Positions 56,701 to 63,823 of a stretch of DNA of 64,000 bases are shown piece after piece. The stretch is from contig NC_090250.1 in the NCBI RefSeq assembly GCF_037325665.1, forward strand, positions 26,811,032 to 26,875,031, written 5' to 3'. This DNA comes from Littorina saxatilis (lineage: Eukaryota > Mollusca > Gastropoda > Littorinimorpha > Littorinidae). The notes beneath the pieces were generated by a model. The model was not told the DNA's origin. It saw nothing but the letters and a program-made list of their open reading frames with translations, and made no database searches. Both the position numbers and the translations under genes were made by a program. Positions within the stretch are counted from its first letter, which is position 1, and the number at the start of each line of letters is the position of its first letter.

Positions 56701-59700
56701 ACTGGAGGCATATGCATTTCCCCCCTTCCCGTTGCTCGGACGAGTCATCAGGAAGGCGGACTTAGAAAAGCCGTCACTGCTTCTGGTCGCCCCGCTTTGG
56801 CCAGCTCAGGCATGGTTTCCGGATCTGGTTTGGCTGGCGCGCGGGCCACCTATTCCTCTTGCTCTTCTGGCAAAAGGAGAGTTTGTCCAGCCAAGAACGG
56901 GGATTCAGCACGAAGAGCCTCAGCTGCTCAACCTTCACGTGTGGAGGTTGTTCGGTCAGCATTGAGACGCTCGGGTGCAACGGACTTGATTCAAAAGGCT
57001 CATAGAGCATCCACCTCTTCGGTGTATGCTTCTCATTGGACAGCATGGTCCAAGTGGTGTATGGAGAAAGGCTTGAGCGCGGTCTCTCCGCGTTCAGTTC
57101 ATGTAGCCAATCATCTGGCTTTCCTTTCTTCACAAGGCAGTTCTGCTGCCTCTCTCAAAGTGAGACGTTCTGCAATCTCTTCTACTTTGAAGCAGATTGG
57201 TCGCTCTGTCAACGGTGGAATTATCTCTGGGGTGATCAAGGGCGCTGCCCTAAATGAAGCCAGAGAGCGCACTCCAGTTCCTAAGTGGGACCTGTTCTTG
57301 GTCCTTGAATTCTTGCGTTCTCCCGACTTTGAGCCGTTACAAACAGCAAGTCTGACCAATCTCACTAGAAAGGCGCTCTTTCTCCTGTTACTCGCTACGG
57401 CACGTAGAGGCAGCGAAGTTAATGCTATTTCCGGTCGCCCGGAAGATATCACTCATGAGGCTGACGGCTCTATTTCTTTCAGGTTTCGCCCTGGCTTCCT
57501 GGCCAAAAACCAGAGACCAGATCAGCCTATCAGACCTCTTAGCCAGATCCTAGCAGCAGATGACCCTGATATGGTTTACTGCCCGGTTAGAGCTCTTGAC
57601 CTTTACCTTCGGCGTACACAGCCCATTAAAGCTAAGAATCAAAAGCTGCTGTTCATTTCGGTGAACACCAAAAGAGAGAAAGATATTTCCAAACTTACTC
57701 TGACTCGGTGGATCTCTTCGCTCATCAGGCAGGCAAATGAGTGGTCTCACACCGAGAAAAGGGGGTGGGGGCACTCTGTCCTCCCTCTGACCAAGGCTCG
57801 GGTGCACGAGTCTAGAGCTTGGGCTTCCTCCTTAGCTGTTCTTCGTTCTCGACGAATGGAGGAAGTTCTACACACTGCCTACTGGAAATCTGAAGATGTT
57901 TTCATCAATTTCTATTTACGAGACATCGCCGGCATGTGCCAAGATGGTTCCCGCTCACTTCCTGCTCTGGTCGCAGCGGGACAAGTTCTAGCCAGAACTT
58001 AACCTAGGGGCCTAAGGTATACTATAGGTTCCCTCCACCAGATTTTTGCTATCAGCATATATGTGATTCGGAGTAAGAATATGTAATTTAATCGAAAATT
58101 TTAATAATAAATTTTCATTTGATTAATATACTTACCGGAATCACATAGTGAATTCCCTCCCTACCATCCCCACACTATAGTTTCTATGTATTCTTTTAGT
58201 TGTATGATATGTCCACGTGTGATCACGCCGGATATTGGTGGTAGCGTCACCTACAGCAGGGGGGACAACCCATGTAGAATAGCCAACTGACTAACTCACT
58301 GAGTCAGTGTTTTTCTAAAAAGGTTGCTTCCCTTAATTTGACGGCAAGCGTTTTTTTCAGACGATGAGCATCTCAGACTAAGTCAATGCATATATGTGAT
58401 TCGGGTAAGTATATTAATCAAATGAAAATTTATTATTAAAATTTTCGAATATGTTGTATTCTTGCATGTCGGTTTCACTTCGTGTTGCACGGGGAAATTG
58501 AGCGACTTCCTTGCCGCGTGGATTGACGAAGCTGTTTTGTCTTGGTGAAAAAAATGCTGTGGGTTCGACAGATTGAATAAATGTTGTAATTTCGCCTTCC
58601 GCGACTTGTTGTTACTGCAGTGGAACCCCCCTTTTAAGGCGATGCGTGGCACTAAAATCAAACTTGGAGAATACACGGAAAAACCTAGTTTTCTGGGTAG
58701 TTATTGAAGTGACTTATAAAAATGAATGAAAACATTGTGAAAATGAATGGCCACAGATTGCCGTTGCTATGGAAACAGCCACCATATTGGATTTCTAGAA
58801 AACGGATTTACAGCGACATCATTACATAAGAAATGCATGCCCCCCGCGGGTTAGGGGGAGTCCCATATTGGTTGGGACGAGAAAGAATTTAACCGATGCT
58901 CCCCAGCATGTCGTAAGAGGCGACTAACGGATTCTGTTTCTCCTTTTACCCTTGTTAAAGCCATATGTACTCGATGACTATACACGCTAATTGCTTTACC
59001 AACAGCTGGAGACATGCTAAATTAAGTTCCCTGCAAAATATTGTGGTCTAGGACCCCTTCAATGTTGAGATATGTTAATTTTCATTTTGATCTGGATCGT
59101 CCTATTTATAGATTTGCCAACAGAGGTAGCGTTGATGCAAGGGAAATAACTCCGCGTCTTTGTTTACATCCAAAGTTTTTGAGACTCTAAAACAAGCTGT
59201 AATGCATGTATATGGTCCGCGCATGGCGACATATCGTCATTACATGGTCTTATGGTGCGTTTGACATCGATTATGGGTAAACTACACTTTGTAAACACGG
59301 GAGCGCGTACATATGCCTTTAAGTGTTTCTTGTATAGAATATAGTCAATGTTTGTAAAGATTTTAGTCAAGCAGTATGTAAGAAATGTTAAGTCCTTTGT
59401 ACTGGAATCTTGCATTCTCCCAGTAAGGTAATATATTGTACTACGTTGCAAGCCCCTGGAGCAAATTTTTGATTAGTGCTTTTGTGAACAAGAAACAATT
59501 GACAAGTGGCTCTATCCCATCTCCCCCCTTCCCTCCGTCGCGATATAACCTTGAATGGTTGAAAACGACGTTAAACACCAAATAAAGAAAGATAAGAAAT
59601 GCATGATATTTGACGCAAAAATACACAAGACTTTTATTTACAATTTAAGTCACTTCAATAACTACCCAAGTTACTCCATGTATTTTGCAAGTTTTATTTT

Positions 59701-60214
59701 GGTCATTTTAGTGCCGCTCATTGCCTTAAGAACACCCAATTTAAGACTTCTCCCTTTTACAGGCCTTTATTTTTTTTATTTTCTGTTCATCGCATCTGTA
59801 AATTTACCCCCATTTTAAGACTCCCTCCTTTTTTTAAGACCTGACTTTCCCATACATCGCCGGTACCACTGTCAGACAACTACAGTCACTCACACCCATT
59901 AAACATTCACCAACAACGAGAACCACAAAAGAGTGTTTTGGGAAGTTTATGATGAAAGCCAACATTTCTGACCGCTTGGTGTGCTTTCAGTCCGATGATG
60001 CGTTCAACCCTGAGCGTCTGTACGACCTGGTGGCTGTCGTGGTGCATTGTGGGTCGGGGCCAAACAGAGGCCACTACATCAGCATAGTCAAGAGTCATGG
60101 CTTCTGGCTTCTCTTTGATGACGACATTGTAGATGTGAGTTTACTGTTTGAGTTTACTGTTTGTATGTCTTTATTGTTGTTGTTGTTGGCGGTGTTTGTT
60201 TGATTGTTGTTATG

Positions 60215-60245
<31 letters not shown>

Positions 60246-60659
60246 AGTATTGATGGTAGTGTTTTTATTTTTGCTTTGATTTTTAGCAAAGATGATCTGC
60301 TTGCAAGTTCCATATTATTCCTATGGCTTTTCATCATAATATTCTTACATTAAAATTACTGCAAAGTAGGCGGGAACAAAAGTGACAATCTTTCGCAGAA
60401 CAATGGCTGAAAATAGAAAATTGTAGAACATTTCGTTTTAGACAAGAAACTTTGATTTTAAGTGAGTACTATTTCGTAACAACCCCTGGTTAGATTGTTT
60501 GCCCTGAATCTTGTTTGTTTTGGTGTGAAGTTCAGTTTTGGCTTTGTGTTCTTTCAGAAAATTGATGCCAGTCAGATTGAGGAGTTTTATGGGATTCCGT
60601 CAGACATGCAGAAAAACTCAGAATCAGGTTACATTCTCTTCTACCAGTCCAGGGAGTGA
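39662..60659 (+). CDS. USP46: Ubiquitin-specific protease USP46/USP12, coding exons 2-9
   Basis: Cysteine-type deubiquitinase of the USP12/USP46 group. In vertebrates it works with WDR48 and WDR20 and acts on histones and membrane receptors. Exons: 39662-39742, 40681-40900, 42033-42113, 43628-43764, 44381-44541, 45663-45795, 59991-60134, 60558-60659. They sum to 1059 nt, all in phase with GT-AG borders, giving 353 residues with an added Met; human USP46 has 366. The Cys box is [16 protein letters not shown] and the His box [19 protein letters not shown] follows GFWLL. Zinc ligands are seen in CLNC and CEVCC. All key residues are present. The linker after [10 protein letters not shown] is shorter than in human. 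Intron 7 is 14.2 kb because of nested insertions. Confidence 0.96.
40681..40900 (+). CDS. USP46: USP46 exon 3 (catalytic Cys)
   Basis: CTGTTTGCAG acceptor; begins [17 protein letters not shown] with the catalytic Cys at the fifth residue of the exon; ends RLRKEN plus one base; GTAAGT donor. The [10 protein letters not shown] loop is a few residues longer than in human. Confidence 0.97.
40924..41115. repeat. Foldback MITE in USP46 intron 3
   Basis: GATGTTTGGTGGCTTGTTGA is inverted as AACAAGCTACCAAACATCG, with more pairing through GACAGACCAGC/GCTGGTCTG and TTGTTGGTCC/GGACCAACAA. Noncoding. Confidence 0.82.
41116..42032. other. Rest of USP46 intron 3; one dispersed repeat fragment
   Basis: 41585-41680 matches 15993-16090 (TTGCATGGGGAACATGAGAT). 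No gene otherwise. Confidence 0.55.
42033..42113 (+). CDS. USP46: USP46 exon 4
   Basis: TTACTTTCAG acceptor; reads (E)[18 protein letters not shown] to [14 protein letters not shown] donor. QQDAHEFL is the conserved USP box. Confidence 0.96.
42531..43277 (+). mobile_element. Family B repeat, copy 2, with internal duplication
   Basis: Starts TTTTTGAGTCACTTGAG and ends GCGTTTGCTCTTCTTGT. Compared with copies 1 and 3 it has a (CCGG)n stretch at 42585-42640 of different length and a perfect 162-bp tandem duplication (42645-42806 and 42807-42967). It lies in USP46 intron 4. Confidence 0.9.
43278..43627. other. End of USP46 intron 4, nothing recognised
   Basis: No repeat or ORF of note before the exon 5 acceptor. 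Confidence 0.5.
43628..43764 (+). CDS. USP46: USP46 exon 5
   Basis: TTGTTTCACAG acceptor; reads [18 protein letters not shown] (variable linker) then [27 protein letters not shown] donor. CLNC is the first zinc pair. Confidence 0.96.
43765..44380. other. USP46 intron 5, nothing recognised
   Basis: AT-rich intron with a short pyrimidine run; no repeat recognised. Confidence 0.5.
44381..44541 (+). CDS. USP46: USP46 exon 6
   Basis: TTTTCTAAAG acceptor; reads [18 protein letters not shown] to [14 protein letters not shown] plus two bases; GTGAGT donor. CEVC is the second zinc pair. Confidence 0.96.
44542..45212. other. USP46 intron 6, mostly unassigned
   Basis: A fragment of the 32186 foldback arm is seen at about 44757-44800. 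Confidence 0.45.
45224..45524 (-). mobile_element. tRNA-derived SINE in USP46 intron 6
   Basis: An 11-bp duplication CTCACAGAGAT lies at 45213-45223 and 45525-45535. Minus strand: tRNA-like head with TGGCCTAGTGGTAAGGCG and GGTCGTGGGTTCGAACCCC. The 3' tail is CGTGGTCGGCTGGGCGTTAA followed by GCAAACAAACAA. The body is SINE, so this is not a tRNA gene. Confidence 0.93.
45663..45795 (+). CDS. USP46: USP46 exon 7
   Basis: GACTGTTTCAG acceptor; completes R, then [20 protein letters not shown] to [18 protein letters not shown] donor. Confidence 0.96.
45828..46397 (+). mobile_element. Family C repeat, copy 6, left part (target of the DIRS pair)
   Basis: Begins CATTTAGTCAAGTTTTGAC and proceeds to AAAAACATATAAATAT, where the DIRS insertion starts. 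It resumes at about 58449 and ends CGACTTGTT at 58610. More diverged than copies 1-5. Confidence 0.85.
46398..46588 (+). repeat. DIRS element 1, left inverted terminal repeat
   Basis: Reverse complement of 51997-52214 apart from the outermost bases. Contains AACCAAGGGAAGCCCC and the GCGCGCGCATAC palindrome region. Confidence 0.92.
46824..48812 (+). CDS. DIRS element 1 ORF1, Gag-like protein
   Basis: An open frame of 662 codons in the position of the DIRS Gag-like ORF1. The start is Lys/Ser-rich ([12 protein letters not shown]), the middle is Ala/Ser/Val-rich, and the end is an Arg-Gly-rich tail ([13 protein letters not shown]) suited to nucleic-acid binding. An internal repeat [10 protein letters not shown] occurs twice. 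The stop overlaps the next ATG. The role is inferred from order; no domain is recognised by eye. Confidence 0.75.
   Translation: MVMADSAKKRHSSKQVAAESSPSKKTPRKAIAPGQAHVSVLEPSLQKITDVLIDMPTSANVTDKTLDKLSRAVKPTDKTLDKLSRADKPAKAASVSVIPGLASVDVASLLLSLSSQVSSLAEEVASTRAEFRSLPAGVAGVSSLADVRPLPSATVTRAEVHASQDGTRPTLVECGPAAGGSRHIKGMSSTQVSGFSGERVERFQEKVTPGSGFVGESSEAEAGSDCIGSRSVAVKNLGERTEDLSQPSASLECGKGARLSLPPGGQEGGSVAGSLFDYGSQAGDQLTDGMLMPDGCSEDGASAAVEGTEFKIPFRLSDAVASAAETASRYFEEGVVESKSFVVPPPSALGDFRSAKEKKCSFKFLESPAVAYEMSKVMKKNSQSYNQVVPMPLLVQHGDAPDSATSWLAQSGQVVPGAAALRNFKLVPQPVDLVESFALPRAALPVTPDLASLREDGYSKDRPVPYVEGSLLALEETGRSLLELASVSESLQRSLSRSIASSLEPFEFRYDASAEDVTTLLATLARVSREQMGLSAKLYTHAILSRRAAFLSGSKIRDKGTIDSLRFSPFEDGSLVSRSSLDALQKETQDARDLAIARIAHQGFQKPHSKPQQQNKAQPSFSGGGKSQNQNSSSRGRGRGAPYQKRGSFGGSRGSGRKPHPQ
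48809..51802 (+). CDS. DIRS element 1 tyrosine recombinase (long frame overlapping RT)
   Basis: The frame is open for 997 codons, but only the last third or so (from about 50700) is recognisable: a tyrosine recombinase with [12 protein letters not shown] (first Arg), [12 protein letters not shown] (His-x-x-Arg) and [12 protein letters not shown] (Tyr). The first 640 codons run in another frame across the RT and are Ser/Gly/Arg-rich, probably not translated as a domain. Extensive RT/recombinase overlap is known in DIRS elements. The enzyme would integrate a circular DNA copy. Confidence 0.88.
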   Translation: MMSSRADRPVSPHLGGGGRPLQGHRCLDSFGVQPVDFGGDQFGISSSLGRREGTAVQDTAAFCVSARRGGQSSYSGRGRCTPFKRRDRGGDRSQVPRLLRQVVCSTQSLGCVEACSGFVAIEQVPACREVHDGNACLSERSPSARGLGHVCRSDRRLFSRADACGRQKMASFPLGREDLSVSGASVRSVSLPLDFHDGRASALCPREARGCAAESLFGRLVDSASRPGPLQYAHSEGAQSSGSARLHSQPREVGVGALPAIHVPGDGVRYTELVSPSCSKEGGQVAGGYPCSLRKESVYGSGVDFSFRADGIHGHCCPSGKSPQEALSSSAPSAVGPSDSRLELLDRVGCLVQPYNEHMASSLGVTGCPYCSPCTGEQSFHGRLAFGLGGSFGRPDCFRGVGRQSGLSAHKCSGAGGCGTRPAFVSASAVKQSCSDTHGQHDGSSLHKSPGGLALSGSVEQRVSVTGLVQHSQHSAVSCLPEGLSQRPGRLPQQGEQGPALRMDSLPSGSGSSLGAGSQASHRSVRNEILGSSPLVCLSVSGPSSLGRECTGSGLVGSAGLCLSSVLPARQGGAESRHRKASVGSGGPAVAQPTLVSGSGAHGGSSTHSSRRSKGRPGSTQVGHSARGPASVAASRLGAIRGSLLRAGASNSTLNLVQQAHRDSTKSVYSSHWSAWTKWCSENGVSPLSPRSMQVANHLSWLAGRGGSPSSLRVRRSAISSTLRQLGRKIDLSGVIASVLKGASLLSARSKTQLPAWDLFLVLRFLASDEFEPLHLASLAKLTRKTLFLVLLATARRGSEVHALSGLARDISLEKDGSFSLKFRPDFLAKNQKPGHASPVIHIPPLSAVLAPGDPDALNCPVRALSSYLSRTSPLRSETQKLLFISLNTVRSKDISKVTLTRWVSMTIRQAYAWWQTQSGDARAILPLSSARTHEARAWSSSLAVLRSGRLSEVLAVAYWRSEDIFINHYLRDVASCRQDGSSALPSLVAAGQVLRN
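48849..50771 (+). CDS. DIRS element 1 reverse transcriptase/RNase H
   Basis: An open frame of 640 codons. RT motifs include [46 protein letters not shown] and the catalytic box YLDDWL. RNase H motifs are [29 protein letters not shown] and LADSLSR. The C-terminal segment ([38 protein letters not shown]) occupies the place of the methyltransferase-like domain known in this group. It overlaps the recombinase frame for its whole length. Confidence 0.92.
   Translation: MVVAGGPSRAIAAWIRLVSSQWILGVISSGFRLLWADGKAPLSRIPPPFVFPRDAEAKAAIQGEVAALLSKGAIEEVIDHRSPGFYGRLFVVPKASGAWRPVLDLSPLNRFLRVVKFTMETPASVREALRPGDWVTSVDLTDAYFHVLMHVADRKWLRFRWGERIFQFRALPFGLSLSPWIFTMVVRQLCALVRQEGVRLRAYLDDWLILHQDQVLCNTHTQRVLSLAVQLGFTANLVKSELVPSQQFTYLGMEFDTLNWSVRPARKRVDKLQEAIRALYGKNLSTARELTSLLGQMESMATVVPLGRVHKRPFQAALQAQWDQATQGWNCLIELGAWFSRTTSIWLLPWVSQGVPIVLPAPENNLFTDASLSGWGAHLADQTASGVWDASQASLHINVLELEAVALGLRSFLPLLSNSHVLIHTDNTTVAAYINRQGGSRSQVLSNSACRLLVWCSTHNIRLSAVYLRGSLNVLADSLSRGSKVLHSEWTLSHQALDRLWVQVHKPPIDLFATRFSARLPLFVSPFPDPLAWAVNALDLDWSGLQAYAFPPFCLLGKVVRKADIEKPALVLVAPRWPSQHWYPDLVRMAVRPPIPLGVRKGDLVQPRSGIPHGDPQALQLHGWVLSEALCSGRVPQIQL
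51835..51925 (+). repeat. DIRS element 1 internal complementary region
   Basis: TGAGTTGGGTAAGATATG joined to ATATACTTACCCAACTCAC: complementary to the two outer ends, so it can bridge them during circle formation. Confidence 0.88.
51997..52214 (-). repeat. DIRS element 1, right inverted terminal repeat
   Basis: Partner of 46398-46588 plus an AT-rich extension (TATTAATCAAATGAAAATTT) shared with the right end of element 2. Confidence 0.92.
52426..52640 (+). mobile_element. Family E SINE-like retroposon, 5'-truncated, in the DIRS 2 terminal repeat
   Basis: A 12-bp duplication ATCACACGTGGA lies at 52414-52425 and 52641-52652. The body matches 4451-4733 and the tail is TTAAACACCAAATAAAGAAAG-like. 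It splits the left terminal repeat of DIRS element 2. Confidence 0.93.
52891..53256 (+). pseudogene. DIRS element 2 Gag-like remnant
   Basis: A Lys/Ser-rich start, [18 protein letters not shown], resembles ORF1 of element 1 in composition and position. Only the N-terminal part is represented. Confidence 0.55.
53257..54482. other. Unassigned sequence within DIRS element 2, with (AC)n tract
   Basis: AT-rich, noncoding. A (CA)n microsatellite with a TATATG patch lies at about 53691-53790. Part of it is probably foreign to the element. Confidence 0.5.
54483..55863 (+). mobile_element. Family A repeat, copy 2, complete, split by family B
   Basis: 5' TTTTTGACTCACATGCG with its hairpin; 3' CATGTGAGTC, then a GGGCTTTGCCC hairpin and TTCTTGTT. 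AGGTCA half-sites recur throughout. A family B copy (54935-55504) is inserted inside. Confidence 0.9.
54935..55504 (-). mobile_element. Family B repeat, copy 3, nested in family A
   Basis: Near-identical to 33211-33748. It carries a longer CGGACGGCCGGC array (55412-55452) than copy 1. Confidence 0.92.
55864..56578. other. Unassigned part of DIRS element 2
   Basis: A short frame at 56241-56579 and its overlaps show no clear domain; DIRS-derived sequence probably resumes towards 56300. Confidence 0.4.
56579..56965 (+). pseudogene. DIRS element 2, remnant of the RT-protein C-terminus
   Basis: [32 protein letters not shown] and [18 protein letters not shown] align with the last part of the element 1 RT protein, beyond RNase H. 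The polymerase domain is not represented here. Confidence 0.85.
56797..58002 (+). pseudogene. DIRS element 2 tyrosine recombinase frame
   Basis: Close relative of the element 1 recombinase: [47 protein letters not shown] and [15 protein letters not shown] hold the Arg, His-x-x-Arg and Tyr positions. The enzyme frame reads open, but the element as a whole is broken. Confidence 0.85.
58199..58448 (-). repeat. DIRS element 2, right inverted terminal repeat
   Basis: Reverse complement of 52213-52663 without the SINE: GTCCACGTGTGATCACGCCG, CTGACTAACTCACTGAGTCA. Ends in the AT-rich extension shared with element 1. Confidence 0.9.
58449..58610 (+). mobile_element. Family C repeat, copy 6, right part
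   Basis: Resumes ATGTTGTATTCTTGC and ends TTCGCCTTCCGCGACTTGTT; continues 45828-46397 across the DIRS pair. Confidence 0.8.
58840..59591 (+). mobile_element. Family E SINE-like retroposon, longest copy, hosting MITE T1
   Basis: A 14-bp duplication ATAAGAAATGCATG lies at 58826-58839 and 59592-59605. The head CCCCCGCGGGTTAGGGGGAG and GTCGTAAGAGGCGACTAACG are present only here. Tail GACGTTAAACACCAAATAAA. Confidence 0.93.
58959..59318. mobile_element. TTAA-type MITE (T1), second copy, 360 bp
   Basis: AGCCATATGTAC...GTACATATGCCT between TTAA at 58955-58958 and 59319-59322; the opposite-orientation twin of 21455-21814, same length. Confidence 0.92.
59991..60134 (+). CDS. USP46: USP46 exon 8 (catalytic His)
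   Basis: GTGCTTTCAG acceptor; reads [52 protein letters not shown] donor. GHY supplies the catalytic His. Confidence 0.97.
60135..60557. other. USP46 intron 8 with poly-G run
   Basis: A run of about 28 G at 60218-60245; nothing else recognised. Confidence 0.7.
60558..60659 (+). CDS. USP46: USP46 exon 9 (last coding exon)
   Basis: TTCTTTCAG acceptor; reads [33 protein letters not shown] and TGA at 60657-60659, the conserved C-terminus. Confidence 0.97.
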   Translation, partial: KIDASQIEEFYGIPSDMQKNSESGYILFYQSRE

Positions 60660-63600
60660 CACAGCTATTTCTTGTGCTCGAATGTGTGTTAGTTCTTGAT
60701 CCTGTAAATGTGTACAGTTTTGTCACCTGTTTTGTACAGACTGTACTATACATTGAGCGATGTCCCTGCAACTTGTTTCCCTGTGCATATTTGTGTATAG
60801 TTACGCCAGGTTATGTGTGTACATACATTGAACTTTGCACGAAAACCACAGGCTACTTTAACTCAGCTGTGTGAGAGAATTTTGGGAGAAGTATAATTGA
60901 AAACTTACTGTGATCAGGCCATGTTTCGGTTTTTTTTAATAACTCATTTTTCTAGTTTGAAAAGGAAGTTGAAATCACGAATTTTGTCAAGAGATTAAAT
61001 TTCCCTCTTTTTTATTTTTACCTTTTATGTTTAAGCTTTTGATAATAATGTTTCTATGTATAAGACCCATCAATAATCTAGGAATTCTATGAAAAATCTT
61101 GTTTAGTGATTTGAGAGGTTATTTGTTTTATTTTTGTTTGTTTTCCTCTTTCTTTTCTTCAATGATCATTTTCATCTAAAATGGCTAATACCAGTTGTTT
61201 TAGTTACAGTGAATGCATGAATTTCTTACTCCTGCTTGGGATTGAGTGAAAGTCAGATCGCATGGAGAATGAAAGAGATGTGTGTGTAAAAAGAGGAGGG
61301 GAAATGTGTGAGTGCTTTCTAGCAAGCCAATTTGTAAGAGCAGCAAATGTTGGCAATTCTTTATTTGAAATCTCAAACATTTATGTAACTGTAAGATCTG
61401 ACAGAAAAAAACAACCCAGCTGTTAATTACAATGCATGTCCTTAATTACCCATTGAATAGGAACCAAGCGCTGGGTCGGATTGGTTGAATTTGAGATTTA
61501 TTTGAGATTTCAACCAATCAGAATCTGAATCAGTGATTTGGTCCCAAGCAGGTCTTTTCGCTGCTGCAGGTGAACTTCAGGACTACATGTAAGTCCTTAA
61601 ATGGCGTTAAAGATGGTTTCATACTTTGCGAAATAAGCTGGTATGTTAGACATCATAATTATATGGACGGTTTTGAGAATTGCCTGCATCACCATATTTA
61701 GCTGTTGCTTCGACTGACAATGTGCTTTCTGGTATGTAGATGATGTTCTGGATGGTTTTGTAAAAATAAAGATTGCTTGCAGAAAAGTAAAGAAATGGGT
61801 GTGATTGTACATGTATATTGGTGTGAAAATTGTTATTTGTTATATTTTGTGCAACGATGAATAATGAAGACACTTTTTTTTTTTGATTGTTTATTGTAAT
61901 TATGAATTGAAAGGAAAGAAAAACCTTGTTATCAGCTAGGAGAGAAATATTGTGTTTTCTTGTTAGTGTTTCTTTTGGTCAAGAGAGCTAATCATGATAC
62001 TTGATTTGAATTGCAATGATTCTAATCTGTTGCTTTGTCTTGTTCTGTTGTGCTTTTGTAATCTACCTTTATAGGAAATCTCCTCAACTGTAATCAAGAG
62101 GTTGGTTAGTAAAAATGTTTTAGATTTTCTAGTCTTCTTTTTTCACAACAAAACGATGAGAATGAAAGGTGTTTTCCTTTGCCTGTTTCAATCTCCCTGA
62201 AACGTAATTATTTAGAAGACTGCTGTAGCTTTTTTTAGGAGTATGGCAGTGTATTTTTTAGACGAGCAGACGGAAGGACAAATGAAAAACTGAAGTCACA
62301 TGCATGTGACAAATAGTCACTGCGTGCTTGTTACCTGAATCTTTTAGCTAGTTGTGTTAAGTATCGAATAAGTCATGCAGAGTTTTTGTTGAGTAAAATG
62401 GTGGTTAGGAGTCAATGTTTCGGTGGTAAAGTTTGAATACTTTTCTGTGATTCTTTACAAACACAATCTAGGTTTGGTTAAATTAATATATTCATAATCA
62501 TTTTGTTGTTGTTATGATTATTATCAGTGTAAAAGGAAGGAACAGGAAAGCGGTTCTTGAGGAGGGGGGTATTCAAATGTTTACAGGCTCACTCTGCTGT
62601 TTCTGTGAAAATGTCACGTTGTCATGGCAATGGTAAAAAGAACATTTTTCTCTCTCTCACACACACACTTTGTGTTTAGCAGATGAACTGTGAAGTGTTA
62701 GCCTAGAATATTTCCTACGGACAACTATTGTTTTTTGTTTGTGTGCACACACTAACTTGCTGGATCATGAATGTAAGAAAAGCATGGACAGTTTCTAGCT
62801 GTTTGCTTTTGGCTTTCCACAGTAGTAATTAAACAAAATTTGAGATGTGTGTGCATTTGTAGTGCCAGCTTTTATGCATGTTTTTCTATCAGTTTACACA
62901 GTCTTGTGTTAGTTCTCCAGCCTAAGTGTTTCTTACCCATATGATATTCAGAAGGAAATGTATTGCCATGTGCATTACCTTGGTTGATGACATTAGAAAT
63001 ATGTAATGCAAACAAATTGATTGTCAAGAGTTTGTTTGTTGTTATGTGCAATCATGATATTCATCTACAAATAACATGGGTATTATCTTGTTAATCATGT
63101 AATACAACAGACTTTCCTCAAAGTTCTGCTCACGTTGTCCTTTATTGTCACAAATATTCATAATTGAATGTTCCATTACCATTAATTCTGGCAGATGCTT
63201 TTGATCCCTTTTTGTAATGTATATTGACACGAGGAAAATCATGCAAATTTCTTTTTTCGACACTAATCAGTTTGGTACTTTAAAGAACATAAGTACATGT
63301 ACTTCAGTAAGGCAGATTTTTATTGAGTTTCTTTTAACAAACCATTTTTGTATTTAGATTTTAATGCATTTTTGTAACTTTCAGTATAACAGGAGAGCGT
63401 GATAGGCACGTTCTTCTGACTTTTGTTCTCTTTTCTATTTGAAAGTTTGATTTGTACAGGAATATGCAAGTGATGTGTCAACATTTTGTTCAGCGGTGAG
63501 CCGAGTTGTATGTCATAGAAATCTTCTTGCGATTTGCGTGGATCTATGGTTGGTTAAGGTTGCGGTTATGAAATTAAAGGCCCCTCCTGTTTTTGGAACC

Positions 63601-63823
63601 GCAGGAGCTTTCTAGTTTGCTGTTAGGTAGATTTTTGGTTCCTCTTTCCTGTCATGCTCTCTTTTTCTTCATGAATTCTTTTCTTTTTTCTGCCTTCTTG
63701 CTCATTCACCTGTATTTTTTCCAAAAAATCTCTTCTCTTGCCGCTTGTCTCGCGATTCATGTATAGTTTAATCTGTTAGTGTTCTGATGTAAGTCCAGCA
63801 GTAGATAGGTTAAGCCTATTTTA
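60660..63823. other. USP46 3' UTR and downstream sequence
   Basis: AT-rich, no coding frame. A candidate AATAAA lies at 61765-61770, about 1.1 kb after the stop; the real 3' end cannot be fixed by eye. No repeat shared with the rest of the window was seen. Confidence 0.5.

Larger units (their letters stand above)
52213..58448 (+). mobile_element. DIRS-type element 2, broken, hosting other repeats
   Basis: A relative of element 1 in the same orientation, starting where element 1 stops. Inverted terminal repeats lie at about 52213-52663 (with a SINE inside) and 58199-58448, and an internal complementary region near 58060-58145. Remaining parts are a Gag-like start (52891-53256), a segment from the RT-protein C-terminus (56579-56965) and a tyrosine recombinase (56797-58002). 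Most of the RT is not present and at least two major breaks are evident, so it is a fossil. It hosts a family E SINE and a family A repeat that itself hosts a family B repeat. Confidence 0.9.
58638..59725. mobile_element. TTAA-type MITE (T2) with long inverted ends, hosting a SINE
   Basis: Between TTAA at 58634-58637 and 59726-59729. Ends GGCGATGCGTGGCACTAAAA and TTTTAGTGCCGCTCATTGCC pair, as do GGGTAGTTATTGAAGTGACT and AGTCACTTCAATAACTACCC: about 90-bp imperfect arms. Confidence 0.85.
58611..59870 (+). repeat. Repeat family F, copy 3, interrupted
   Basis: CAGTGGAACCCCCCTTTT starts at about 58618 and the TTTAAGAC phrases resume at 59738-59850; a TTAA MITE sits between. Confidence 0.7.
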
